64,000 nt of DNA from Glycine soja (lineage: Eukaryota > Streptophyta > Magnoliopsida > Fabales > Fabaceae). This document shows, one piece after another, positions 21,261 through 35,002 of the stretch; the stretch's first letter is position 1, and the number at the start of each line of letters is the position of its first letter. The stretch lies in the NCBI RefSeq assembly GCF_004193775.1, contig NC_041004.1, positions 5,231,309 to 5,295,308 of the forward strand. Reading direction: 5' to 3'. A program made the position numbers and the translations under genes. Under the pieces are notes generated by a model. The model worked only from the letters and a program-made list of their open reading frames with translations. It had not been told where the DNA came from and did not search any database.

Positions 21261-24200
21261 AATGGGGTTCATGGGACTGAGATGCCACTGGTTGCGTGGC
21301 ATGGTATGATGCCAGCACATGGTTTTGTACCAAACAATAAATAATATGCATATCATTGTCATTTGATGGATATATGAACGATCCCTGTTAAGTTTATATC
21401 AACAGGATGGACTTTTATTGATGAAAAAATATATAGTACTAAAAAAAATTATATTGCAAATTATGAAATATCAGTTCGGGCTAATAATATAAATATGTGA
21501 ACTAGATTAGGGTATCTCATTCTTATATATTCAAGTTTAATTTTGTTAGTTTATCAAAGGTTCAACTGCAATGCTTTACTTTTCATAATCTTAAATTTTA
21601 ATTGAATAGTTTACTTTCGACTTGATTGATATAGTAAATTAATTGAGATGTGCGTAAATTTTTTTTCCCACCATGACATAAAAAAATAAATCTTACACAC
21701 ATCTCGATTATTTAAGCATAATCTAATTGTAATATCACATAACAGCTAATAAATATATATGATTAAATTTTTTTATATGAATAATATTTGGCAACTTATT
21801 ATATTTGCTTAACTGTATATTTCTTAATTTAACTTTAATTAGAGAATCACGTTTGAAATTACTAGTACAATAAATTTACTAGATAGTGTTTCAATATTAG
21901 ATATATTTTTTAGTAACCTTTCAATCTGATAATGAGTGAAAGTGGTTCGTGAAAATAGAATTAGTAAAGATATCTATATTTATTTGATGATGATTTGAAA
22001 TAATAAATCTTTTGTCTTTGTTTATTATATATTTCACCAGGTGGTGTTTTTCACAAACTCTGGAACAGAAGCAAACGAATTGGCCATGTTGATAGCAAGG
22101 TTGTACACCGGGTGCCATGACATAATATCTCTAAGGAATGCTTACCATGGTAATGCAACTGGGACAATGGCAGCCACTGCTCAAAGCATCTGGAAATTTA
22201 ATGTAGTGCAGGTATAAGCTAAGTATTTATTAGTTTCATTTTTAAATTTTATATATGATTCTTCTTTTCTATTCTATAAATTCTATATAGGAATTGGTAC
22301 TACTTACATGAAATCCTGTACAGAAATTAACCACAAAACAAACGAAAAGTAATTATACAAGTAGTGTTAAAAAAATGTTAAGAAAAATAAAACAACTATT
22401 TTCTTTAATTCTTTGAAAAAAAATAATTTAAAGATCAACCAGGCCCCAAGTGCACCTAATTGATGACATAGCTGAGTGGATTGTCACATCTTGGTTGCTA
22501 ACTCATTTTTTAACTGAACTTTCCACAATCAACATCACTGTTTAGCTACAATAGTGGACTGGTGTCACGGGTCACAGGTAGCTACACATCAGCCACGAGA
22601 GGGATGTTAATATTTAAAATGGACTTTAGTACGTAATTTATATTGGGTTGGAAATTTTATATTGACTAGTTATATAGTAAAACATAGTGTATAATTTAGT
22701 AATTGTTGTTGGGTTAATTTATTGGATGATTTATTATCAGACTACTCATAAATGTCTAATCTATGAACAAAATCTATAATGTAAGAACTAAAACTAAAAT
22801 TGTTTAAAAGCAACAACTACAAACTCAATTAACTTTATTAAGCCAGCATGTTATGTATCATTTGTTGGTTTTGCTTTTTCTGTCTGTTGTAATCCTCAAC
22901 CCATTTGGCTATGAATCTGAATTTCAAATGTAATTAAGTAATACACTGTTTATCTAATATGTTCTTGTGCTGGTATTGTCAAAAGAGTGGCGTTCATCAT
23001 GCAGTAAATCCAGACCCTTATAGAGGCATTTTCGGTTCTGATGGAGAGAAGTATGCAAGAGATGTCCAAGATATCCTTAACTTTGGAACTTCTGGAAATG
23101 TTGCAGCCTTCATATCTGAAGCCATACAGGTATCAAGCCAAAATGCATATTATAGACAGATCCAACTTTCTTCTTCTTTTTTGCTTTTTCTTTTCTTTTT
23201 TTAATTGTAGCATGTCCTGAGTAAGTAACAAGATGTAATAAATTAATTTATGATTAAAGGAATAAATGAAAAACAATAACACACCTTGATACTGTTTTTT
23301 GTTTGTGATAGGGAGTGGGGGGTATCATTGAATTGGCTCCTGGTTACTTGCCAGTTGTGTACAATACCATTAAAAAAGCAGGAGGACTTTTTATTGCTGA
23401 TGAGGTTCAGGCTGGCTTTGGTCGCACTGGTAGCCATTTCTGGGGATTTGAGGCCCACAATGTTGTTCCTGACATAGTCACAATAGCTAAGGTAACTTTT
23501 CTGTTGGTGTCGGAGGTATGAGACTGGTTAACAAAGTTTTAAATTGCGGTTGCAATCACAGTTGTGATCCTTGATATCGCGCGAAATTGCAGACTGATGT
23601 AGCTACAATTGCAGTCACAGTGTGGTTGTGGAGAATCCAAAATCCTTCATGTTGTGGCTGAAATTGTAATCACGGACTGTTTTTTAGTAACCTTGTTGGT
23701 TAAGTTGATTACTAATACTTTCTACAACCATACAACATGCACCAAAAAATGCTTATTTATTTGATCATGAAATGATCACATGGCATAAACTTTTGTGATT
23801 GCATGAATGTCTAATTTGTTTGCTTTCTTTCTTTATTCTAATTTGGAAGGGCATTGGAAATGGCATTCCCCTTGGTGCTGTTGTAACTACTCCAGAGATT
23901 GCAGAGGTCTTAACCCGCCGGAGTTACTTTAACACCTTTGGTGGCAACCCTGTTTGCACTGCTGCAGGGTTGGCTGTTTTGAAAGTAATAGAGAAAGAGC
24001 AGCTTCAACAGAACGCGTTTGTGGTTGGATCCCATTTGAAAGAAAGGCTCACTGCCCTCAAGGACAAATATGAATGTAAAATTTTCACCCTTTCTTATGA
24101 GTCATTAGAGACACAAAACAATCATGACTTCATTTTTTTCATACCAATTTTATAACCAAACTAGGTTTCTTCTGCAGTAATTGGTGACGTCAGAGGAAGA

Positions 24201-24614
24201 GGCCTAATGCTAGGAGTTGAACTTGTCACTGATCGTGAACTTAAAACTCCAGCAAAAAATGAAACATTGCATGTAATGGACCAAATGAAAGGTAAAATCC
24301 ATATCCCTCTAGTCTAGACATATATTTTGGTTCTAGCTATAGTTTTCTTCTATATTATTAATAACCGGTCATTCTGAATTACCACAGAACTAGGAGTACT
24401 TATTGGTAAGGGTGGTTACTATGGAAATGTCTTCAGAATTACACCTCCCTTGTGTTTCACCAAAGAAGATGCAGGTTAGACTCGGTCTCAATGTCTCTAT
24501 TTGTTTAACACTATACATCATGCACTTGTTTCTGTTACTTAGAACTTGTGCATTATTCTGTTGGTTGCAGACTTTGTAGCAGACGCAATGGACTTGACCT
24601 TGTCTAGAATGTGA
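18668..24614 (+). CDS. AGT3: Alanine-glyoxylate aminotransferase 2 homolog (AGT3-like), mitochondrial
   Basis: Nine exons: 18668-18898, 19716-19946, 22041-22211, 22986-23129, 23312-23491, 23850-24075, 24178-24291, 24388-24474 and 24571-24614. All splice phases agree, giving 475 residues, close to the Arabidopsis relatives (about 476). Introns have GT/AG borders; the exon 4 acceptor at 22985 is chosen because it keeps phase. Residues 1-27 are Arg-rich without acids, a mitochondrial presequence. The pyridoxal-phosphate-dependent class-III fold is marked by the phosphate loop SGT at 161-163, the cofactor-contacting D289 (FIADEVQ) and the Schiff-base lysine K319, last codon of exon 5, before [10 protein letters not shown]. 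Family members transfer an amino group from alanine (or beta-alanine in the PYD4 relatives) to glyoxylate or pyruvate; which subgroup this belongs to cannot be settled by eye. The motif usually read GHCHPD is GHCHHD here. Confidence 0.93.
20733..20873. other. 136-bp indel between the two aminotransferase copies (intron 2)
   Basis: Present here and absent at the matching point of the broken copy (near 17253). It is flanked by TTTAA on both sides, which fits a microhomology deletion in the broken copy, or less likely an insertion with a 5-bp target duplication; no terminal inverted repeat is visible. Confidence 0.7.
21214..21257. repeat. (TA)n microsatellite in intron 2 of the intact gene
   Basis: A TA run of about 44 bp, longer than its counterpart at 17611-17633. 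Confidence 0.95.
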
Positions 24615-24639
24615 AGCTTATAGCCAAGATCCTGGCTTT

Positions 24640-24645
24640 AATAAA
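24640..24645 (+). terminator. Poly(A) signal of the aminotransferase gene
   Basis: AATAAA lies 26 bp after the stop codon, followed by T-rich sequence and a second AAT-rich stretch. It is the first canonical signal downstream; the actual cleavage site may use a later one. Confidence 0.5.
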
Positions 24646-24884
24646 AGTTTATTATATCATAAGAGAAATTGTATTATGTCATGTTCATAACTGGTAAAAT
24701 TTACATAGATGCAGACTTTTATAGCTAAACACGAATCTACTATGATCGTGGGATATGCATGAGCCAACAAGTCGTTGTCTCTTGTTTTGTTGTTTATCTC
24801 TTTTCATGGCATTTTATTTGCTTAATATCGTTTTCACTCGTGCCTATCATTTCCCATGACCCCATCTCTCTTTACTTATTATTT

Positions 24885-25055
24885 ATGAAGCACTGACACC
24901 CACACGGACACTAGACACGACACGGATACGTGAACACCTGTAATGTCTAAAATATAGAACGTAGTATGGGCGTTGTGTCGGTGTGGGACACTGACACAGA
25001 CACGTGTCGAACACCGAACTATGCAAGGGATTGGAGTGTCCGTACTTCATAGCTT
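24885..25055. repeat. Inverted ACGGACACT repeat block
   Basis: GAAGCACTGACACCCACACGG and ACGGACACT near the left end are mirrored by AGTGTCCGTACTTC near the right end, with ACACGTGTCG and GTGTCGGTGTGG between. The block is noticeably richer in GC than its surroundings. Confidence 0.5.
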
Positions 25056-28000
25056 ATTATTGTTGACAGATCATTATATTATGCCAGGACTGGTAATTTG
25101 GCAATTGGAAGTTTCTAGCAAATAACACAGCACTATTTTTTAGAAAAAAAGAAAATTATTTCGTTTTCTCTATTCAGCTTCTATTATAAAGTATGTCCCA
25201 GCCCCACGACATATGGGTATGGAACAAAGCTTCACCATAAAATGTTTGTTTACCTTATCTATTTGAGTTGTGACACAGTTCTATTGGTAGCTCATGGGAC
25301 CAAATTCCGTTTTACATCATTGTTTATCTCTGTGTTGAGTTACGCCTGCCCACCTTAATTTGTTTTATTAATTAATTAAGGTTAAATTAATTTTTTGTCA
25401 TCTAATTTATTATTTAAGTAATTTGGTTCTTTAATTTTATTCGGATTCAATTTAGTCCTTTAATTTTTAAAATTGATTCATACTAATTCAATTGAATCTA
25501 AAAATAAATTGCAAAATCAAAAAACTAATTTAAGCATTGATTAATCAATCAATTTCTCAAAATCTGATAGTTTAAATAGATAAAGAAAGGATGATATAAA
25601 ATAAGTCTAGATATGATATGCTTTCAGTAAATTTGAAGCACCACATTTGTGGGCTACCTTTCAGTAGCAAAATTTCACGGTCTGGATCTTTCTACCAAAG
25701 ATGAGTTTTTGTTTTTGTGACATGTTTTCTATGAGTAATTATTGAATTAAACCTTACGGAGAATGGATCTTCAGTGATGCTTCTGTGCAAACGGTATAAA
25801 CGTGAACAAACTGATCATATCTTAGCATAAAGCTTATACACCAAGCTTAATCCTTGTTAATTTGAGTCTGCAACTATCACAAGCTGGTAAAGGTTTAAAG
25901 TGAAGATCGAATTTTAACTCTTTACAAAAAAAAAAAAATCAATAATAGTAAGGCTGGATTAATCATTGAATAGTAGAAACAGCATATAATTGTGTTTCAG
26001 GCTTCCAGGAGTTGATGCTCCATGTTGTATTTTTTTTTTATCGTTCTATATTGTATTGTTTTATAATATGTAGGAATTTTAAATATAATATTAAAGGATT
26101 TAATACACCTATAAATTCTGCTTAATCAAATAAGTTAGACCCTATTAGTTATGTATTGTTTTAATATGGCCACATTATTTCTTCTTCGGTTTAACTTATG
26201 GATAATTTCGGTTGCAGATTACAGGGGTGGGAATTAAACCGAGCCTCAAGTTACGACTAAATTATCTAAAACGCTAAATTAGCTTTAGGTACACAGATTG
26301 AAACGGAATCCAACATAGTATGCGACTTCAGTTCTTATGTTTAGTATACTTTGGAAAGAGAACAAAACACACAACATGAGGTTAAAAAATATACTAATAT
26401 TAGTAAAAATACCCAATATTATACTAGTTAAGGATGTTAGTTAAGTTCATTTATTTTTTTTATATTTCATATATAAAAAAGAATTATATTTCCTAAACTA
26501 CCCTCAATTATATTTATTGGAGATGATGTTCATATTTGAATTAACATAAGGGTATTATCATAACAATGACATTAAATAAGATTAAATTAATTAAAATTTA
26601 CTTATATTACCATCTACCAAACATAGACTTTTTTATACTTGTATTTGAGTCTGAATGAGTAAGTTAAAGAGTGACATTAGAAAGAAAACAACATAATATG
26701 ATTTTTTTTAGTTTTTTTTCGATCAACCGAGCTAAGTTAGACGTGCTTTTTTCACTTGCATTACATCTAGAATATTCTAATAGATTCACCCATTTTTTAG
26801 TTGAAGTACATTAATATATTATAACAGAAGATTATCTTAAAATAAACTGATGATGTAGCTTGTTTTCACATGTATTGCATTTAAATTCTAGTGCACTTAC
26901 TCATTTTATAGTTGAAGTACGTCAATAAGTTATAACCGAATTATCTTAAAATAAATCGATGGTATAGCTTGGTAGCATATGTCAATTAAAAATGTACATT
27001 AGCAAATGTTTTTGAAATTTGTTAATTAATACACATACATTTATTTTTTAGTTTGAGTATGTTAATAAGTTACAACTAAAGACCCTAAATTAAAATACTC
27101 GGGTTGTTAACATATTTTAACTAAAAATAAGCATGTGCATATTAAAAAAAAAGGAGTCATAACTATTTTCTTGTAAGTGAACTACTATCATGCTAGACTT
27201 GTTTAATTTGATAGTAGATTCGACTCTTCCCATCCATAAATGTTGGCATGTTTTAAATCTCCAGCAATTATTTATGGTGCTTTAGAGCTAATTTTTCAAG
27301 TGTTTATATTTAAGAAATAATACTCTTTTTGACACTCTCTTTCAGATATTAGTTATAAATTATTGAAAATTACTAATTTTGGTAGATTTTGTTTTCTTAG
27401 GTAATATTTTTCTTTCCTTATTTATATTAAATAAGAAATAAAATTTATCAAAATTAATAATTTTTAATAAATTTTAACCTAACACAGAAGAGTATCACTA
27501 TCATTCCTTCTTATATTTATATACCTAAGCATGTGAAGGGATATATGGTATATATCCTCAATAAGATTAAAGGCTATATAAGTATATATAGTTTTCCCCA
27601 ACAAAAACTGAACAAAAGTATATATCCACAACAGCCTCTTATTGAGATAACCTAACAAATATTCACAAAAGCTTAATTTCACTTAAGGGGAAACGTACTG
27701 TGTTGAGATCCACATTTAAGGAGAGAATGGAGGAAGTTCAATTGTGACTTATGAGTTATGAGAGTTGTGGTGGAGTCTCAAAGTAATTAATGGGAGGAAA
27801 TTAAGTGAAAACTGTATGAATTAATGAGATCACACTATAAACTGCCACAAGTTTTTGTTTGTGAATCCTCATTTAGCTCATTCTATATACAATTTCCATG
27901 GCTGCCCTAGATATTTCACACAACTTCAATTATGATCTAAATATATTTATAACTTTTACTATCTCTTTCATGTATTTTCTCATTAATCTCTCTTTATTTT

Positions 28001-28660
28001 CCATTATCAGTGTGCTTGGGCACACATTAATTACATATGAATATGTTTTCCCCATTTTCATCATGTCTCATTACTTTCTCTTACTTTGTTTTTGGATTTG
28101 ATAGTTTCAGACTTGCCATCTTTTAGAGCACATCTGATACATGCGACGGACTGCAAAATGCAAATCCTACATGACATAATTTTGGGGAAAGATTTTTTAT
28201 ACACCTCTAGGCTCTCACTAAAACATTTCAGACATGACTCCCACACAACATGAAGCTTCAAATTAAATTCTAGCTCTTTATACTAAGAAATTTTGAAAAT
28301 TTCTATTATGTCTTACATTTGATATATAAACGGAACTTACACACAGACATATGAAAGTCTATATATCGAAATCACCTGAGTCTGTTTATGCAAAAGCAAC
28401 CGTTAAATGGTACTATTTGGCAAGTTTAATTTATTGCAAATACTTAAAGGATCGTTGCACCATACAATTAACATATACTATAGCAAAAGAGGATATGGAC
28501 TAAATAATTAAGACAGTTAAGAACAAGGAGATTAAAACAATAATTAAACTTTTAATCAAAATTATAAGTGTCACAAAATTCACCATCAATTTTAATTATC
28601 CTATGGGAAAAATTAAATAGAGCAATCAAAACATAGTGCATGTATATATGATCTATATGA

Positions 28661-28885
28661 CTATATGCGATCGGGCCTACCCATCATTGATGTCATCATG
28701 GGAGTAAGAATCCTGCCGGAAACTGCTTCGGTTGGCCGGAAACGCCGCGAGCCGGAAAATCTCACCGACGACATCAAAACGAAAGCCATGTCCATCAACA
28801 TAGGTGCATATTCATTGTACATGTGAATACACTTCCTTAGAAGAACAATGCTCAACATAGATATGAACGCCGTGAATCTAGCCAT
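28661..28885 (-). CDS. Small open frame, 74 codons, unrecognised
   Basis: Starts at ATG 28885 (complement) with MARFTAFISMLSIVLL, a hydrophobic segment that could act as a signal peptide or anchor. It has no cysteine beyond residue 19 and ends in a basic region (SGSRRFRPTEAV, then GRPDRI). The 28690-28770 part has a distinctly higher GC content (CCGGAAAC and GCCGCGAGCCGG) than the flanks. A second frame over the same bases is also open from about residue 28 onward, so the reading frame is not certain. FRPT recalls the start of CEP peptide-hormone motifs, but the rest of that motif is absent. I do not assign a function. Confidence 0.25.
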   Translation of the reverse strand: MARFTAFISMLSIVLLRKCIHMYNEYAPMLMDMAFVLMSSVRFSGSRRFRPTEAVSGRILTPMMTSMMGRPDRI

Positions 28886-29397
28886 TTTGCACTTTTCTGT
28901 TTCTTGATGTTCTCGCCTCTTGACAACAACAACCTCGTCTTGATTTGTTCTTCTATCAATATCCTACAAAGAATGTTGCTTTTTACTAAGGTACCCTTGA
29001 TTCAGTTTTGTACTTGGCAGGATCATTAAATATACTATTAGTTTACAGTTCATTCATATGGTAGTAATAAATATTTATGACGGTTATAAGAAAAAAAATA
29101 TTTAATGTCATACTGATTAAAAATGTTTGTAAAGTTAATTTAATTTTAAGTAGTTGGAGACGGCTTTTCTTAATTTATCGCAAAAAAAATATATATGTTT
29201 CTCACATTATCATTTTTATATTTATTGGAGACGATGCTCAAATTTAAATTTAAGGATATTTTTGAAAAAAATGACATTAAATAAAATAAAATAAATTAAT
29301 TTTTTAAAATTTTATTTATTGTTTAGTCTATCAAATTTGAGTATGTTTTACTTATATTTAAGTCGGGAAGAAACACTGAAATGCATACATGTTTTAA

Positions 29398-29429
<32 letters not shown>

Positions 29430-31028
29430 CATTTCAATAATAATAATTAGTAGAAAAAGGCACCTATCAATATTTTTTTATTTTTTAAAGTTAGATTTAA
29501 TTATATATTTAGATTATTTTTTAATTAAAAAATGGTTGAGATGTAAATTATCGCCATGATTAAGGAGTTATTTTTTATAATAAGTACTGTGATTTTTAGA
29601 ATTGATTGAAGGACGAAACGGTCTAAAAATGTGTACACTAAATATGAATTTCCTTATTAATTATTAGAATAGATTAATCAGATGAACTAATTTCACTATA
29701 GAAAAAAATAACTATTTTCCCTTTTTAGTCAACTTAATAAAATACCCATTTTAAATTTGTAAATCGCAATACTTATCTATGTGATATCTAAGCTTGCATG
29801 ATGTCTCACTTCCCTTTTAAGTCAAATATGATAGTAAAGTTTTTGTTTTAATTACTCACAAAATTTTAAGCAGAAATACTGATTAATTAAAATCCTCTTT
29901 AATTATATAATTCTTGACTAGAAATAATGATTTATGTATTAGTATCTCTCATGAATGAAATTATACACTACCGACTACTTGAGTTACAATATTATTAACA
30001 AGGTTATTAAAAAATAGTTTAAAATAAAAATAGGAAATTTCCACTAAAAAATAAAAATGACCACTCAAACTTGTTAGCGAAAATCAAAAGAAAATACTCA
30101 TATCCGTTGAAAGTGTACCTGTGTTACTACCCTGTATGTGTAATCTTGTACATTGAGTCATTGACATACATTTAGTTTTATAAATTTTTATTTTAAATAA
30201 AATATAAATAGTTTAAATTTAGGAAAATAGTATTAAATTCTAAGAAAATAATTTTGAACTATAAAAAACTAAAGAAAAAAATATGTAAATTTAATTTATA
30301 AATAATTAAAATTAAGATTTAAAATCATAATGGGCAAAACGGTAATTGTGCTGAAAAGAATGGTCAGAGGCATGTATAAAAAAATGAGTGCTAGAGAAAG
30401 GAAATGAGATCTAATGAGCACATCATGGAGACATTGATGCAATAGAAGGAAACTGATGTCCTAAAATTGTAACCTTTGGCGTTGCCTTCTTTGGGTGTCA
30501 TGTGATGAAAGTGGCGACATTGTTTATTATGGAAAAACATGCCTACCTCGCAATGAATAAATTATTAAATTAACGTTAGCAGCTTCACTAGTCAAAAAGT
30601 TTTCTTTACAAATTTTAAAACTTTAAAATAATATGAAAAAAAAAAATAAGGATCCCGATCTTCTGCAGTAAAAACCAAAAAACAGCAGAAGAATCCTGTA
30701 CCTTCAATCATTTTTATACATAGTTATAATTTTAAAATAAAAGCTATAATATAATATGATGAACTCACTGCATTGCCCATTGTTTCTTTGCAGTCGTGGA
30801 TTATCTGTATTTAATAAGGTTCAAGGATATGATTTACAGTAGATCACCTTGCTTGAATGATATATTATACTAGGTTTTTTATGTTAGATGTAATTTCGTA
30901 TTTATTATTTAATTTTCAATTTTCACATTTTATCTTTTTATTTGTCTATTTTAAGATTATAATTTAAGGTAAAGTTTTGTAACTTGTATAAAATAAACCC
31001 CATGTTATTCAACTATCATTGTATACAA

Positions 31029-31390
31029 AGACGATTGTAAAGGATATTCAAAGACGATTTTGATCGATCTTTGAAGATAACGTCATTAAATGTCAAACTT
31101 TTGATAATAATTTCATAAAAATTCGTCTTAGAAAATGATATCTATCTAAAAAGGTTTGTAGCTAAAAATTATCTTAGAAATAATATTTTTTAAGATGGTT
31201 CTTCAGATTGTCTTAGAAAGGTACCCTTCCAAGACAATTCTTAACTAAAAATAATCTTAAAAGAGTACCTTTATAAAATAATTTTTGTAAAAATCATATT
31301 ATAATGTTACATTTTTAAGATGATTTTTCAGATAACAGTCTTAAAAATATACTCTTTTAAGATGGTTTGTCAAAGAATCATCTTAAATAA
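31029..31390. repeat. Left cluster of CACTA-like subterminal motifs
   Basis: At least nine degenerate copies of an AAGACGATT / TTCGTCTTAGAAA motif in both orientations over about 360 bp, spaced roughly 30-50 bp apart. Confidence 0.6.
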
Positions 31391-31434
31391 ATCTTTTTTT
31401 AAGAAAAATAAAATAATGAAAATATTATTATTAA

Positions 31435-31440
<6 letters not shown>

Positions 31441-31482
<42 letters not shown>
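31441..31482. repeat. (AT)n microsatellite
   Basis: An uninterrupted AT dinucleotide run of 42 bp. Confidence 0.97.
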
Positions 31483-31486
<4 letters not shown>

Positions 31487-34400
31487 TCCTTTATATTTTT
31501 TAAACCAAGAAATTTCATATTTCATGCACAGCAAGTATAAAATTTCATATTATTTTTAAATAAAAAATTTATACAAAACTGCAAAGTAAGGAAAACAAGA
31601 AAGAATTTGTACATTTAATAATCAGCACAAGCACATGAGAGGTATATAAATAATTCACTAAAACAAAAATATTATTATTGTAGAGAAACAAAAAACAACT
31701 AACATTGAAATAATAATTAATAAAAAAAGTATTAGAATATATTTAATAGATAATAAATGTAAACAATCTCCTGTACGAAGAGGGAATAATAAAGACAATA
31801 ACAATAATGATCATATGAAAGTTGAAAATTAAGTAAAGCAATCAGTATCAAGAGACTTGATCTATGGAAATCAATCAAAATTAATGCGATCTAATTTGTG
31901 CAATTAATAATAGGATTTGATGTAATTAGAATCTATTGTATTTCCTTCTTTTGATTTTTTGGCTATGGCATTTACAGGAATAATTATTTCCCTGATTTTT
32001 AGGCCTATATTAGTTTACGGAATTAATCTCCTATTTGTAGCTCCTGATTGTATCAACTTCATATCAGTGAAATATATCCGCTTTTCCAAAGAAACCTTAG
32101 AATTATCCAATGAAAAACTATTGTTCTAGGAAAAGGGGGTTGATGAATATGTCCCTGTTATATCTAATAAAAATTCATTTTGTGGTGATATGACTACAGA
32201 CTTAACTTTTCCTAATCCATACTCCATATGTCATCTAAACATAGAAACATCATATCAAAAAAATCTTCACCAAGACACTTTTTCAAACATCTAAACAAGA
32301 GCATTTTTTCAAATATCAAGGACAACGAACAAGCATATGACAATCAAATGCAATAATTTACTAGTTGCCAAACTAGGATTTGATCACTTGATGGCATCAT
32401 ATGGATATCAATTAAACTCAATTCATAAACCCTTGAAGCAATTTGCTAATTGTGTTTATGCCTAATCCATAATCTTACATCCTAAATATTTATCCAATTC
32501 ACCACTCAAAGACAGGAACTTGCAGAAACACAAAGCAACAGAAGGGCAAGCGAAATATTTGCTATCAGAAATTCAAAATAAATAGACAATGCCATGAACA
32601 TGATAAATGTTAAAAGGTTCAATGCAAAGCCTAAAAAATAACACTAATGTTATTGTTGATAATCAAACTGATATTTGGCTAAAAGAAGTTTATATAACAT
32701 AACATAAAAAAAAAACACAATAAATGTCTACAAGTAGTTTTTGAACAAAAAACTAAGGTAAATGCATGGCTACAAATGTAAGATACAAACACAATCATGA
32801 AAATCTTCAAATTAACAACACTAGCAATAACAAAGGATTACAAAGTATTTAGCCTACCTCAACTCAACTCCAAGCAAACCGTGATTTTGTGTAAAATCTA
32901 AGTCCCAAAACAGCTAAAACACAATAAGCAATAAGTATATCCATCTCTACCAAAAATATAATAACGGCTGCACATAAGCTTTTACATTTAAGTGTGTCGA
33001 TAGATATTGGTGAAGTACAAAGAAATGAAAGCAAAAATTGCGAAGGCATTGAATATCATATTGCATTAAGAAAGATCTTAAAGTCAAGAAGGTAGTTGCA
33101 AAGATAAAGTTAAATGGGTATCATCTTGTGTTGAATTTGAGGTTTACGATAAGTTCAAAAAAATCGTATTTCCTATCCAATTTGGAAATCAACATGCTTC
33201 AGCAACCTCTATAAATTGTGCATAATTATGCAGAATTTTCACTTTAACTTCACCATTTTACTAGTTTAAACTCATAGCATGGAATTGAGCACTAGGTTGA
33301 TCCACATCTACCAAAAATTGAGATCACCAAGGGCATGGGCCATAAAGCATCAATAGGAATCCTACAGGTTCTTATTAGCTATGCTAATGCTAGTCTTTTT
33401 TCAAGCTTAGTTACGACACTTAGTTTTTAGAGCTTACCAGATTCTTAATTTTTGGGTTCACTGTTTATCTTCAAAATTTGGTGTAGGATCAGCAGATCAC
33501 TCACTACTTTGAGCGTATAAACCATGGTAGTTAATAATTATCCTTATAACTACATGTTTTGTATAAACCATGGTAGTTAAAAAAAGTTGTAAGATTGATC
33601 CAGTTAACTAATTAGTAATTATAAGTTCATAAGAATTAATTTTACACATGCAAATAGATAAATTATGTGTAGCTGTAACTTACTTAACCTCGTATTCTGC
33701 AGTGTTGTCTCTCGGAGTTGCTTCAATTGCTCATACTCTTTGGGATAACCACTCATTTCAAAGATGTACTAGTTTAAAACATGCAAAAAGATAAAGTTAA
33801 TGTGTATTTTGTATGTTGTAGGGAAGCACAAAGTATCTTGATTGAATTAGGAAGATTACACGAGCCGTATGCATCAGAATAAATGGTTTGTGGGAGGTTA
33901 GATTTTCTGAACGAAGATGAAGATATGCAAATTCTTTTCAAATTAATTTTGGGCAAATGATGAAGCTAGACTGATAATTGATTAATTTTGGGCAAATAAT
34001 ATTATATTACATGTATGAGATTGATTTTAAGTGTATATGCATACATGAAGCAATAGACTTAATTTAATTACCTTAAGGAGTGCTGGACTTTTGAGGATGC
34101 CCTTTTGTGCTGATGAGCCCTCCATGGTTGACATACAAAGCAAATTGCAGGGTGTCTTTAGCTGAGGTTTTTACTGCTTCGAAGTGGCAATTGAATCAGC
34201 TCCGTTGGACAGTGACATGGTGATGGTGGTGATAATTAATTCGGCTTAAGGGTAAGTACAACTTCTTAGCTCTGTAAGCAAAGGATGCCTTGTGGAGTTG
34301 GTTCATCTAATCCACGTATATATATGGCTGAACGAGGGAACAAGAGTTTTCAATCAATGATTACAATTCCACACTCTCGCCTCTAAAGTGCATCCCTCAC

Positions 34401-35002
34401 ATTGAAGCATCCTCCAAATCCCAAAATATTATTATTACCACTTAAAGCTACTACAAATCAGAAAACACTCCAGATTGGAATTTGTTCTTGACCATATTCT
34501 ACACCACCAAAATCCTTCACAAAGTTTGACTACAATATATAATTAAGATTGCAAAAAATTTACCTTGGCCAGACTCATCAAGCTTTTTACTTCGATACAT
34601 TTGAATTCAAAAAATACAATTAAGGCGTTACACACACGTATAAATAATAAATTATTTTTTGCAAAAATACCTATTTCTAGCTGGATTACAATCAAGAAAA
34701 CAATTAAACCCAGTAATTTGTATATTTGAACTTGTATATATATAATGACTATACCTATAAATGGCTCTTTACATGTGCAATGCTGAGTCCTCTCACATTC
34801 ATCAACTGGAGAACCAACTTGGGCGTTGCTCTTGTACCAAATTAAATATTATCAATGAAACGTAATTAAGGCTCCAAAGAAAAATGATTTGTGAATACCT
34901 AACCTTACTATTCCCATGTTGCACAATTCATAACATCAATTATTGTTCCCATGTTGTCCATATGGTCACCTAACCTTACTGTTTGAGGCACATTGTCTTC
35001 TT
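31483..35002. other. Interior of the CACTA-like region, no readable gene
   Basis: AT-rich sequence. An open stretch after a plausible acceptor at about 33822 (TGTTGTAG; plus strand, residues EAQSILIELGRLHEPYASE then stop) and a GC-richer patch at 34075-34260 look like decayed exons but belong to no family I recognise. Short minus-strand frames at 32864-33049 and 33774-33956 are not supported. Confidence 0.4.

Larger units (their letters stand above)
24646..31020. other. AT-rich intergenic DNA
   Basis: No gene is assigned with confidence. At 24885-25055 a GC-richer block repeats ACACGGACAC / GTGTCGG-type motifs in both orientations, a dispersed plant repeat of unknown origin. (ATT)n runs at about 29398-29428. 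A small open frame on the minus strand at 28661-28885 is listed separately. The rest is AT-rich with poly-A and poly-T tracts and gives no recognisable domain in any frame. Confidence 0.6.

Noticed and set aside
22986..22987. Alternative acceptor two bases downstream for exon 4 of the aminotransferase gene
   Set aside because: It would break the reading frame; only the acceptor at 22984-22985 keeps phase 0 and family sequence.
30650..30700. Small inverted repeat around TTCTGCAGTA / CAGCAGAAGAATCC
   Set aside because: Too short and imperfect to call a mobile element end or a small RNA precursor.
31320..31559. Open frame with a run of Ile-Tyr
   Set aside because: The run is a translated AT microsatellite; similar false frames appear at 17478-17678 and 21180-21362.
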